From: an uncultured Granulosicoccaceae bacterium
GTDB taxonomy: Bacteria; Pseudomonadota; Gammaproteobacteria; Granulosicoccales; Granulosicoccaceae
Direction: 5' to 3'
Length of the DNA: 37,827 bases
NCBI GenBank assembly: GCA_937928685.1
Contig: CALGJU010000142.1
Location: 1 to 37,827 of the forward strand
A program made the translations under genes and the position numbers. Shown one piece after another: positions 1 through 9,324 of this stretch (position 1 is its first letter; every line of letters begins with the position of its first letter). A model generated the notes under the pieces. The model ran no database searches. It had not been told where the DNA came from and saw nothing but the letters and a program-made list of their open reading frames with translations.

Positions 1-287
1 CACAGCGAATTTTTTCTTTTTGCAAATATCAATAAGTATTCGACGCAAGAAGAAAATCCACTGTGAAATCAAATCTCTACACGATACGCTCGCCACATCA
101 TGAATAATCCGGGCTAAAGCGTTACCTGGGTCGCAACTCAATCAAAGTATCTAAAGAAAGCGCTCAAGCAATTACTCAGCGTAATTTCTGTACGATATAG
201 CTATATTTCATAACTTCTAAATCTTGGCAAACTTCGGCCGTTATGGCTTTGTAACACCCCTAAGCTCTAACGCAAAGACCGGTATCA

Positions 288-3200
288 ATGATTGAAACCA
301 TAGACACTATATGGCTCACCATAGCCACATTTCTCGTCTTACTGATGCAAGCCGGTTTTCTTCTTCTGGAAGGTGGGCGGGTTCGATCCAAAAATTCAAT
401 CAATGTAGCGCAAAAAAACGCCAGTGACCTAGCCGTGTCGTGGGTGTGCTTTATGAGCTTTGGCTTTCTCATCATGTTTGGTGCCTATGCACCAATGACA
501 GAAGTGAGACAGGCGATTGATCAGTCGCCAAGCCCGATGGAATTTTTATATCAACTTGCCTTTTGTGCCACAGCTGCAAGTATCATCTCGGGCGCGGTGG
601 CGGAACGGATTACTTTCCGCGCTTACCTGGCATTGACTGTAGTGGTATCCGGCTTCATCTACCCTCTGGTTGGTCGAATGATCTGGGGCGATATGTTCAA
701 CTATGAAGTCACTGCATGGCTTTACGAGCGCGGCTTCAGAGATTTCGCGGGCTCAACAGTAGTACACGGTACCGGCGCATGGGTAGGTCTTACCGCGCTG
801 TTAATGCTTGGCTCGCGCACCGGACGTTTTGATAAAAACGGTAAACCCACCGTTATGCAGGGCCACAGCTCTGTCTTGTCACTGGCTGGAATTCTACTTC
901 TGCTTTTCTGTTGGCTGGGCTTTAATGGTGGATCGATCTCACCTTCTAATCCGCTGTTACAGCGTGTGCTTCTCAACACGCTGACAGCCGCTGCATTCGG
1001 GTCGTTAGCCGGTATGTTCATAGGCGCCTGGATTGATAAAGGAGTATTCAACCCAACTCGAATATGCAACGGCATTATCGGTGGTCTTGTCGCCTGTACA
1101 GCCGCTGTGAATGTTATGTCAACGATTGAAGCTATTTTTATTGGCGCTTTCGGTGGTGTGATTGCAACCTACTGCGGCGAACTTCTTCTGGTGAAGTGCA
1201 AACTTGATGATCCGATAGACGTCGTAGCAACCCATGGTATCGCCGGGGTATTCGGAACCTTATCTGTTGCTTTTGTCGGACCAGTGTCAGCACTGCCTAC
1301 CGGCTCAAGACTGAGCCAGTTTGGTGTGCAGCTTGGCGGAGTTATCCTGGTTTTCACCTGCGTATGTCTTGCTGCATATCTGGCGCTGACACTTATCGGG
1401 AAATTCACCAGCCTCAGAGTCTCTGTGCAGGATGAGAAGATTGGCCTGAATTATACCGAACACGGTGAATCTATTGGATCAGAGCGCCTGCAAAGAGCAC
1501 TGGAATCTCACATCACGGGCCAGGTGGGCTTTGGTGCACCGCTCGACGTAGCAAGTAATGACGAAAACTCCGAGCTAGCAGCCTCGATGAATGCACTGCT
1601 CACAAAGCACGAAGAAGCAAAGAAACAGATACGCCTTTCGGAGAAGCGATTCCAGCACTTTGCCCAGACATCATCAAACTGGCTGTGGGAGACAAACCTC
1701 GACTTAGAGTTTACGTTCTTCAGTGCAAACTCCAAGGACAACAATCACAACGAACTTGCGAACGTGCTTACCAGGCCATTTCTGGATATATTAAAAATAG
1801 AAGAACAAGACGAACAGCACGTACGACGTAATGTGGCAGAGCGCAAAGCCACCGGGGCGTTTGAAGCCCGCCTGCAATTCAACGATCAACCGGGTGCAGC
1901 ACTGGTTGAAGTTCGAGGCGTACCCTATTACACACAACGCGGCGATTTTGAAGGTTACCGCGGAACCATCAGCGACATTACTCCTCGTAAAGCCGCAGAG
2001 AATCGCGCTGTATTCTTATCTATGCACGATGATCTAACCGGACTGCTCAATCGTAGAGCGTTAAATGACAGACTACCGGGAATACTGGCTGCCTCTGATC
2101 AAAGTGGACTGACTGCTGTTATTGCAGGCGTTGATCTGGATGGCTTTAAAGCAGTCAATGACAACTACGGGCACAATGCTGGTGACGCCCTGCTGAAAGA
2201 AGTAGCAGAACGATTAGAAGGTGTTCGCAGACCAGATGATCTGGTGTTTCGAACTGGTGGAGATGAGTTTGTTGTTGTTCTTACCGGCTTTGATCCTGAA
2301 CATGCAAGGCAGCAGGCTGAAACGATTTGCAATCGGATCATCGCCGAAGTCAGCAAGCCATTTATGATTGACACCAACTCCACACAGGTCAGTGCGAGTA
2401 TAGGCATCGCGCTGCATCCGGAGCACAGCAACATCGGTGACAATTTAGCCCGACTTGCCGACCTGGCTCTCTATGCCGCAAAAGCCCAGGGAAAATCACA
2501 GGTAATTACTTTCGACCCATCGATGGATGCCGAAGCGCAACGCAGGTTTGCCCTTGAGCGGGATCTGCGCATCGCGATAGATGAACAACAGTTTTACCTG
2601 ATGTACCAGCCACTGATAGATACAAAAACCGAACAGCTCCTGGGCTTTGAAGCGCTGATTCGCTGGTCCCACCCTGAACACGGTGAGATACCACCGGGGG
2701 ATTTCATCTTCGTTGCAGAGCAGCTGCATATTATGGATGAGATTGGTGAATATGTATTGCGAGAGGCATGTCAGTTTGCCGCTCACTGGACAAGCAAAAC
2801 AGGCGAGGCCCCGACTATCGCGGTCAACGTCTCACCAGATCAGTTACGCGGCACAGAGTTCACAGCATTGGTACAAACAGTGTTAACTGAAACAGGTCTT
2901 TCTCCAGCCCGCCTGGAACTCGAAATCACAGAAGATGTACTGGTCAGTGACTTCGACCTGATGAAAGACAAGTTACTCGCACTGCGTGATCTGGGGGTGG
3001 CAATAGCCGTTGATGACTTCGGCAGCGGCCAAACCTCCTTAAGGTACCTTAACCACCTGCCCGTTTCGAAGTTAAAAATTGATCGATCATTTATTCGACA
3101 CCTAAGTGGCGACCCCAAGGCAGCGGACATCACTCGCTCCATTGTTGATCTCGGGCACAAACTAGGCGTCTCCGTACTGGCAGAAGGGGTTGAGGAAAAT

Positions 3201-3338
3201 AATCAACTACAAATACTGAAGAACTGGGACTGCGACCAGGTACAAGGATTCCTGTTTTCAAAGCCTGTGTACGCAGATGCGGTAGATGCATTGATACAAT
3301 ATGATCAGATCGAACAGAAAAAGGCGGTGGGCGAGTAA
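288..3338 (+). CDS. Ammonium transporter (Amt/MEP/Rh) fused to PAS, GGDEF and EAL domains; putative ammonium-sensing c-di-GMP enzyme
   Basis: 1016-aa ORF. N-terminal Amt-like TM region (GAVAERITF, RDFAGSTVVHG, LFCWLGFNGGS, THGIAGVFGTL), PAS-like region (SEKRFQHFAQTSSNWLWETN), GGDEF (RTGGDEFVVVL, motif at 2256-2270), EAL (GFEALIRW at about 2649; AVDDFGSGQTSL). Confidence 0.95.
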   Translation: MIETIDTIWLTIATFLVLLMQAGFLLLEGGRVRSKNSINVAQKNASDLAVSWVCFMSFGFLIMFGAYAPMTEVRQAIDQSPSPMEFLYQLAFCATAASIISGAVAERITFRAYLALTVVVSGFIYPLVGRMIWGDMFNYEVTAWLYERGFRDFAGSTVVHGTGAWVGLTALLMLGSRTGRFDKNGKPTVMQGHSSVLSLAGILLLLFCWLGFNGGSISPSNPLLQRVLLNTLTAAAFGSLAGMFIGAWIDKGVFNPTRICNGIIGGLVACTAAVNVMSTIEAIFIGAFGGVIATYCGELLLVKCKLDDPIDVVATHGIAGVFGTLSVAFVGPVSALPTGSRLSQFGVQLGGVILVFTCVCLAAYLALTLIGKFTSLRVSVQDEKIGLNYTEHGESIGSERLQRALESHITGQVGFGAPLDVASNDENSELAASMNALLTKHEEAKKQIRLSEKRFQHFAQTSSNWLWETNLDLEFTFFSANSKDNNHNELANVLTRPFLDILKIEEQDEQHVRRNVAERKATGAFEARLQFNDQPGAALVEVRGVPYYTQRGDFEGYRGTISDITPRKAAENRAVFLSMHDDLTGLLNRRALNDRLPGILAASDQSGLTAVIAGVDLDGFKAVNDNYGHNAGDALLKEVAERLEGVRRPDDLVFRTGGDEFVVVLTGFDPEHARQQAETICNRIIAEVSKPFMIDTNSTQVSASIGIALHPEHSNIGDNLARLADLALYAAKAQGKSQVITFDPSMDAEAQRRFALERDLRIAIDEQQFYLMYQPLIDTKTEQLLGFEALIRWSHPEHGEIPPGDFIFVAEQLHIMDEIGEYVLREACQFAAHWTSKTGEAPTIAVNVSPDQLRGTEFTALVQTVLTETGLSPARLELEITEDVLVSDFDLMKDKLLALRDLGVAIAVDDFGSGQTSLRYLNHLPVSKLKIDRSFIRHLSGDPKAADITRSIVDLGHKLGVSVLAEGVEENNQLQILKNWDCDQVQGFLFSKPVYADAVDALIQYDQIEQKKAVGE

Positions 3339-3430
3339 CGCATTGACATAGCGCTTACTAAGGCAGTGTTACAACAGCGACTGGCGCTGTTCATCACGCC
3401 TTCAATCTGAAATAATTCACGCTCTATTCA

Positions 3431-4486
3431 TTGCGGCCTGAATGTAAGCCGTTTCAGTCTTTATCAGAGCCTACCACTATCAACCCAACCGCAAACAGCA
3501 GTTCTGAGCCCAACAGTGTTAAACCCGGCATTGCCAAGTGTACGCTGGTCGCGCTATCAGGATTTGCAGTCTTCTCGGCTCACGATGCACTGATAAAAGC
3601 ACTTCCGGACTACTCTGTTTTTCAGATTGGTTTCTTTTCAGTGCTGTTTAGCTTTGTTCCGTTCACTCTTTTTTTAGCAGTAAGCCGTAAAGAATTTTCG
3701 CTGCGACCCAAAAATACTAAACTCGTGGCGATCAGATGCGCATCGATTCTGGGATCAATGCTATTTGCGTTTTATGCGTTCCGAAATCTGCCGTTCACAC
3801 AGGTATACGCACTTATCTTCTCAGCTCCGTTGATCATCACTGTGTTGGCTATTCCGATACTGGGTGAGAAAGTAAAACTATTCAGATGGATGGCCATACT
3901 GATCGGATTTTCGGGCGTAATAGTAGTGCTGGGCGCTCAGTTTGGATCACTTGGCAAGGGACACATTGCAGGCATTCTCTGCGCTCTATGCAGCGCAACT
4001 ACGGCCGTGGTAACAAGAAAAATTGGCGCAAGCGAATCGACACTGACTTTAATTGTCTACCCACTATTAATTAACTTATCTGTCTGTGGACTGGCATTAA
4101 CAAAAGTGTACAAACCGATGCCCGGCATCGTACTTCTGGCTATGTGTGCTATTGGACTATTTGCCGTTATGGGTCAGAGCTTACTGATTTACGCGTATCG
4201 CAACGCACCGGCACAGTACATTGCACCGTTCCAGTACAGTCAGATGGTGTGGGCCGTGATCATTGGGATGATATTTTTTTCAGAAATTCCGCAACTCAAC
4301 ATACTGCTCGGAGCGTCTATTATTATTGCCTCGGGCATTCTAATTGTCTGGCGGGAAATGCAAGTTTCCTCCAACAAACCGATACTCAATACACGCAACT
4401 TCCGCTCTGTATCAGGACCACAAGCTTTCAGTCGAGAGTCAGACCGGAATGAGGTCAATGACGACCACCGTCATAAGGCAGAGTAG
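3431..4486 (+). CDS. EamA/DMT-superfamily transporter
   Basis: 351-aa polytopic protein with two EamA-like halves (AFRNLPFTQVYALIFSAPLIITVLAIPILGEKV; YRNAPAQYIAPFQYSQMVWAVIIGMIFFSE). Start appears to be TTG. Confidence 0.88.
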   Translation: MRPECKPFQSLSEPTTINPTANSSSEPNSVKPGIAKCTLVALSGFAVFSAHDALIKALPDYSVFQIGFFSVLFSFVPFTLFLAVSRKEFSLRPKNTKLVAIRCASILGSMLFAFYAFRNLPFTQVYALIFSAPLIITVLAIPILGEKVKLFRWMAILIGFSGVIVVLGAQFGSLGKGHIAGILCALCSATTAVVTRKIGASESTLTLIVYPLLINLSVCGLALTKVYKPMPGIVLLAMCAIGLFAVMGQSLLIYAYRNAPAQYIAPFQYSQMVWAVIIGMIFFSEIPQLNILLGASIIIASGILIVWREMQVSSNKPILNTRNFRSVSGPQAFSRESDRNEVNDDHRHKAE

Positions 4487-4517
4487 GTAAATTGCCAGTC
4501 ATTGGCATGAGACTACT

Positions 4518-5177
4518 TCAGTCGATGACAGCGGTTGTGAACTCAGCCGCCACCTGTGCTGATTCCTGATAAACATCCACCTCTGATTTTCTTGTGCGCT
4601 TAAGAATTTTAAAAGAATGGTCTGCGGTATCTAACCAATGCAACTTGCATTGACTGCCATGTTTTTCTATCTCACCTTGCAGTAATGACGGTTCTGCTAA
4701 TGCATCTCTGGTTCCACTGAGGAACAACATCGGCAGCTTTATATCTTTAAAGTGCTCTGCTCTTTGAGTTCCCGGCTTACCTGCCGGATGCAGTGGAAAT
4801 GAACACAGCACCAACCCGTGACAATCTACCAGGCCCTGTGCAGCAGCATGCGTTGCCATTCGACCACCGAAACTATGACCGCCAACAAACAGTGGCAGAT
4901 CGAGCCGTTCTTCCAGCACTTTGGCCGCCTGTACAATACACTCTACCGATACGTCTTTTGAATCTACCCGGTGGCGAGCCTGTTGCTTAAACGGAAAATT
5001 AAACCGCAGCGTGGCAATGCCAACTGTTGCAAATGCATTGGCCAGCGCTTCCATATGCACGTGTTTATGATCAGCACCCGCGCCATGAGCGAACAAAAGC
5101 GCAGCATGTGCCGAGTCATTTGTCTTTAAGGTTGCTGCTAACGGCCCGTGATTGGTGTCTAAATCGAATTCTGTCAT
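4518..5177 (-). CDS. Alpha/beta hydrolase, Tex30/KANL3-like (dienelactone hydrolase-like)
   Basis: LLFAHGAGADHKH and FVGGHSFGGRMATHAAA (nucleophile-elbow-like GHSFGG), late DTADHSFK. Confidence 0.85.
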   Translation of the reverse strand: MTEFDLDTNHGPLAATLKTNDSAHAALLFAHGAGADHKHVHMEALANAFATVGIATLRFNFPFKQQARHRVDSKDVSVECIVQAAKVLEERLDLPLFVGGHSFGGRMATHAAAQGLVDCHGLVLCSFPLHPAGKPGTQRAEHFKDIKLPMLFLSGTRDALAEPSLLQGEIEKHGSQCKLHWLDTADHSFKILKRTRKSEVDVYQESAQVAAEFTTAVID

Positions 5178-6103
5178 TACTCGCGCACTACTCCGAGTAC
5201 ATTAGGTAGCGCGCCTCTAAGGGCTGAGTAACTATTAAACCCGAGCGACTGACCTACTGTCTCTTGCCAAATATTATCCAGCGCGCGGCGCGTTTCTTCT
5301 GAGGGCATTGCACTGGCTTTGGCTTTACTGGCCACCTTGCCACTTGCCCCACCCGGTGGTAAGCCCCACACCGGATCCCGAATAGCTCGCAACACATGCT
5401 CATCAAACTGGTGGCTGTTGTTTAACATGTATTCGCGGGAACAGTTTTGCACCGCACATTGAAGTGTTGCGTCACTTATATTTAGTTCGAGAAAGTCAGC
5501 CACCACCTCAACAGCTTTATCTGGTGCGAGAAGCATGTCTTCATAACAAAGTACCAATGTGTCTTCACTGTCTATTCTGTGCCACCAGTCGACAAGATGA
5601 TCCCAGTGACGGCCCGCTGCAGATCCCTGCATATACAACGTGGCTGCAAACTCATCGATACTGATTGACCCCTGTTCAAACCACCAGCCTTCAAAGAAAC
5701 GATAGAACGAAGACAACACATTGACAGGATCACGAAACACCGTGATATATCGACCGCCCTTGGGCAGATCCTTATACAACAGATGACACTTGAACGATCT
5801 GAACCGGTAGGGCTGATCCGCGTGCGGATCAATATTCATATCAACCGCTGACTCAAGCCAGGGCACCACACAGCTGATTTCTTCAAAGTCGGTTGAACAC
5901 TCACTTCGCAACTGATGCACAATTTGCTGCATCCATGTGGTGCCGCTTTTTGAATAGGTAGAAATATATACATCATCGGGTCGTGTACGTAGTTCAGACA
6001 CCGCTGCAGCCGCTTCCGGGCTACGGAAGTTTGCCAGTCGCGCGCAAACCTCTTCTATATTGATCGGTCTGGACAACCCGTCAACACGCTCTTTACTGGT
6101 CAA
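5177..6103 (-). CDS. Sulfotransferase domain protein (PAPS-dependent, cytosolic type)
   Basis: YSKSGTTWMQQIVHQL matches the 5'-phosphosulfate-binding loop; FRDPVNVLSSFYRFFEGWW matches the 3'-PB region. Stop overlaps the start of the downstream hydrolase by 1 nt. Confidence 0.9.
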   Translation of the reverse strand: MTSKERVDGLSRPINIEEVCARLANFRSPEAAAAVSELRTRPDDVYISTYSKSGTTWMQQIVHQLRSECSTDFEEISCVVPWLESAVDMNIDPHADQPYRFRSFKCHLLYKDLPKGGRYITVFRDPVNVLSSFYRFFEGWWFEQGSISIDEFAATLYMQGSAAGRHWDHLVDWWHRIDSEDTLVLCYEDMLLAPDKAVEVVADFLELNISDATLQCAVQNCSREYMLNNSHQFDEHVLRAIRDPVWGLPPGGASGKVASKAKASAMPSEETRRALDNIWQETVGQSLGFNSYSALRGALPNVLGVVRE

Positions 6104-6208
6104 AAGCCACCCCTTTCTTCAAAATAAAGCAACCATACGGCCGTCCTCTGCGATTTGTACCACAGCGAAAGATTATGTGACAGCCTGATAAAACTCAAAT
6201 CGCTCTAA

Positions 6209-6234
6209 AGACAGGCGAAGCAGACAGGCGAAGC
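6209..6234. repeat. Perfect 13-bp tandem duplication (agacaggcgaagc x2)
   Basis: agacaggcgaagc at 6209-6221 and 6222-6234, directly downstream of the 6244-6807 CDS stop (minus strand). Confidence 0.9.
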
Positions 6235-6243
6235 AAATTCTGA

Positions 6244-6807
6244 CTATTGGCGGGCCAGCAACGCTCTGTTATCAGTCATCAGACCCTGATACTCGACTGT
6301 CATATGCTCAAACTGCCTGATCGGGTGAACGAGTTCGAGCCCGCTGGTATCACGCTCATTAAGGGTTGACGGAAAGGTGATTCCGAGAGACACCGGGCGT
6401 AGGGTATCTAAATCATCGCCAACGCCCAAGCCGCTTGTGAAGATTACCTCGCTCTTGCCACTTGCACAGGCATATGGCGAGCTTTCAACTACAGACCCCT
6501 GGTCAATCAGAAGCGTTTCCACGTGACCTGTAAGATTGCAATCACGACCGCTGTTCTGACCCGCCACCGACAAGGTGGCACTCCATCGACACGAGCGACC
6601 ACCAGCAATAACAGACATTTCACCGCTGTAGGTACCAATCATCTCTTTATAGATGGGCGACTCACAAACGCGATCAGTCCAATCGGTCGGCTGAATTACA
6701 GTGGAAATGGCACCTCGCATTGAGTCACCGGTTGAAGAACAGGCAGCCGCAGCGACCAGTGTCAAAATTGAAACAACCACCTTCCCGTTCAGTATTGTTT
6801 TGTTCAA
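6244..6807 (-). CDS. Hypothetical lipoprotein
   Basis: MNKTILNGKVVVSILTLVAAAACSS: signal sequence with a lipobox-like AAAC. No family recognised. Confidence 0.65.
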   Translation of the reverse strand: MNKTILNGKVVVSILTLVAAAACSSTGDSMRGAISTVIQPTDWTDRVCESPIYKEMIGTYSGEMSVIAGGRSCRWSATLSVAGQNSGRDCNLTGHVETLLIDQGSVVESSPYACASGKSEVIFTSGLGVGDDLDTLRPVSLGITFPSTLNERDTSGLELVHPIRQFEHMTVEYQGLMTDNRALLARQ

Positions 6808-7090
6808 AGTTGGCTCCTCAAACTAAATTTACCACGCCTCAACGTGGTGTATCCACGTGACGCAAAGGCCAAATATTACTACGCTGCAAGCAAAATAAAG
6901 GCGCACTGCCTCTCATAAGATAGGCTTACTGACACACAGTTTTACCTCTACGATGGAACTTCCATTGCAATCGCGCCAACACCACTTAAGGCGCCTGCGG
7001 ATGTTAAAATCTGCAAAGCAAGTCGTGGATTTCATGCACCGTATGCTAAGTTAATTGCACACTCCTACCTTTAATAAGCAGGATTTCAAT

Positions 7091-7651
7091 ATGGTTGATC
7101 AAAGCAAAAGAAGAACGATAAAGTTTATCTCAGGCATCGGTGCTGCATCAATCGGCGGCGTCGCACTTGCGGGAACCACAAGTACTGCACTCACGGCTGA
7201 AGTAAAAAGTAACGCATCGAATTCGATCGATTCCGGCCTCTTCTCAGATCACCTGAAAATTCAGATAATCACTGGCAGAACGTCACCGGAAGATACCGTA
7301 ATATTCATCAATGACACCGATCAAAACATCGTAGTGCGAGAGTTTCTACCGCGATTTGTGGCCTTTGAAAATCAGATGATGGATCTCAACGCGATATGTG
7401 AAGCAGAAGAGTTAGTTATCAAGCCACAATATCCTGTCGCAAGCAAGCTCGCCCTCTGGGAAAACCTCGACCTGCTACCAACGACCAGTTACCTATGGGC
7501 AGACAATACGGCGATGGCGCTCAAAACACCCCACACCAGTGTCATTACTATCAACACAGTTGTGCTCGACGGTCGCGCATTGTTGACGCTTGATAAGCAA
7601 CAGCCGATCAGCGTACTCAGCACACTCAGCACACTCAGCACACTCAGCTAA
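7091..7651 (+). CDS. Hypothetical exported protein (Tat-like N-terminus)
   Basis: Track ORF starts at 7055. The ATG at 7091 gives MVDQSKRRTIKFISGIGAASIGGVALAG, a twin-Arg/hydrophobic signal. Ends in STLSTLSTLS. Confidence 0.6.
   Translation: MVDQSKRRTIKFISGIGAASIGGVALAGTTSTALTAEVKSNASNSIDSGLFSDHLKIQIITGRTSPEDTVIFINDTDQNIVVREFLPRFVAFENQMMDLNAICEAEELVIKPQYPVASKLALWENLDLLPTTSYLWADNTAMALKTPHTSVITINTVVLDGRALLTLDKQQPISVLSTLSTLSTLS
7615..7648 (+). repeat. 9-bp tandem repeat (ACTCAGCAC, about 3.8 copies) encoding the C-terminal STL repeats
   Basis: Direct reading: ACTCAGCAC ACTCAGCAC ACTCAGCAC ACTCAGC, then TAA. Confidence 0.9.
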
Positions 7652-7690
7652 CGCGGATTATATCCAGCACAGATCGATACTCGTCTATCA

Positions 7691-7714
7691 TAACGGTGCA
7701 GACCAGCACCGTTA
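7691..7714 (+). other. Perfect 9-bp inverted repeat (TAACGGTGC-agacca-GCACCGTTA)
   Basis: Direct reading; 6-nt loop; ends 17 nt before the ATG at 7732. Confidence 0.8.
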
Positions 7715-7731
7715 GCCAAGAATAAATCGCG

Positions 7732-7959
7732 ATGACAGAAAAAGATAAAATAAGTGACGATGCGCTTCAGGCTTTAAAGATCGCTTTCACGTACATGCCA
7801 CGTGCTATCGAGGTAAACCGCTTCGATCACGGAGATAATTACGAAACGATCTTAGAGCATATTGAGGCCGTGCGGGAAATCCTGCTACTCAACGACACCG
7901 ACCCCGACGAAGTGTACGACGAGATCGATCCTGACTCAGTTCCCAACTCAAGTTATTAA
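7732..7959 (+). CDS. Small acidic hypothetical protein (75 aa)
   Basis: ORF in a gap between supported genes; Asp/Glu-rich C-terminus (NDTDPDEVYDEIDPDS). Confidence 0.6.
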   Translation: MTEKDKISDDALQALKIAFTYMPRAIEVNRFDHGDNYETILEHIEAVREILLLNDTDPDEVYDEIDPDSVPNSSY

Positions 7960-8115
7960 GCCAGTACTGCGAGGCTCCAGCCTTACATCGGGCGCACCGG
8001 CAAGATGGCCCCAACACACAACATCGCTCGTATGATGTTACTTGTATAATCCAGGTTGATATCTCCTGAAGCTAGGCGCTAAACTCGATCAATCCTCCGG
8101 CACGATCGAAAGACC

Positions 8116-9315
8116 ATGAATGGCACTCCCCTCACGCAGCAGCAACTCCTTACACAACAACACTACCTCAGCAAGGATGCTGGCGATTTCGCTGCGTTCG
8201 TAGAATCGGTCAGCCACAACGCCACGCTCACCGATTACCCGCAAGCCAGTAACATAGAACAGAACGCCGTGGTATACAGCCGTTCCACTGTCACCCGCGC
8301 ATGCTCAACCCCTGAAGAGAAAAAAACACTCATGGCTGAGTGGATAAAAGTATGGACCGATGGACCCGGGGTTTTGATGATTACCCAGGCAATGGACCAC
8401 CAGGTTATTGATCGTGCAAACGAGACGTTTGAACGAATCATTAACCAACAAAAAGCCGATGGTGGCGGTAGCGGTGATCACTTTGCAAAAGCCGGTGCAA
8501 ATGATCGCATTTGGAACGCACTGGAAAAGCACGGGAAAGGTGATCCTGAGAACTTTACCCATTACTACGCCAACGAGGCAATTGCGCTGGCCTCAGAAGC
8601 ATGGCTCGGTGCCGGTTATCAGATTACCGCTCAGGTGAACCGCGTAAACCCGGGTAGCGCAGCACAATCTGCGCATCGCGATTACCACCTCGGCTTCATG
8701 GCAGAAGATCAAATTTTAAAATACCCGATGCATGTACACCAATTGTCACCCGCACTCACTTTGCAAGGGGCCATCGCACACTGTGACATGCCGCTGGCGT
8801 CGGGGCCCACACTCTACCTTCCGTATTCACAGCACTTTTCTGAAGGCTACGTTGCATTCACTCGCGATGAGTTTCAACAATACTTTAACAAACACAGGTC
8901 ACAGCTTGAGTTGAAAAAAGGCGACATGGTTTTCTTTAACCCGGCCCTGATGCACGCTGCCGGGGAAAATAAAACGGCTGATATTTATCGCCTGGCGAAC
9001 TTATTACAAGTCTCTTCAGCATTTGGCAGAGCGATGGAATCAATTGATCACTTGGGTCTAATTGATGCAATTTATCCGACACTGGTTAAACCAAACACCG
9101 CAGGAACACTCACAAAAGATCAAATAGTTAATGTAATTTCAGCCTGCGCTGACGGCTATCCTTTTCCCACCAACCTTGATACCGACCTGCCCGCAGGTGG
9201 AATGGCGCCAAAGACCCAACAGCAGTATTTACTGGAAGCACTAGACGACAATACCAATCACGAAATACTACTGGAGAGACTCCAGTCACTCACACGCAAG
9301 CAATCACTCACATAA
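8116..9315 (+). CDS. Phytanoyl-CoA dioxygenase (PhyH)-family Fe(II)/2OG oxygenase
   Basis: HxD in AQSAHRDYHLGF; distal H/R in NPALMHAAGENKTADIYRLANLLQ. Confidence 0.75.
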   Translation: MNGTPLTQQQLLTQQHYLSKDAGDFAAFVESVSHNATLTDYPQASNIEQNAVVYSRSTVTRACSTPEEKKTLMAEWIKVWTDGPGVLMITQAMDHQVIDRANETFERIINQQKADGGGSGDHFAKAGANDRIWNALEKHGKGDPENFTHYYANEAIALASEAWLGAGYQITAQVNRVNPGSAAQSAHRDYHLGFMAEDQILKYPMHVHQLSPALTLQGAIAHCDMPLASGPTLYLPYSQHFSEGYVAFTRDEFQQYFNKHRSQLELKKGDMVFFNPALMHAAGENKTADIYRLANLLQVSSAFGRAMESIDHLGLIDAIYPTLVKPNTAGTLTKDQIVNVISACADGYPFPTNLDTDLPAGGMAPKTQQQYLLEALDDNTNHEILLERLQSLTRKQSLT

Positions 9316-9324
9316 CGATGCAGC

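Noticed and set aside
195-206. ATATAGCTATAT palindrome upstream of the Amt gene
   Set aside because: AT-only core palindromes are common in promoters; not enough support for a regulatory call.
2165-2443. Antisense ORFs inside the Amt-GGDEF-EAL gene (also 722-1075, 1169-1408, 2496-2786, 2840-3160)
   Set aside because: Opposite a gene with clear domain motifs; no recognisable product.
3373-3391. Inverted repeat AACAGCG-actgg-CGCTGTT after the Amt fusion gene
   Set aside because: Terminator-like stem but no U-tract; left uncalled.
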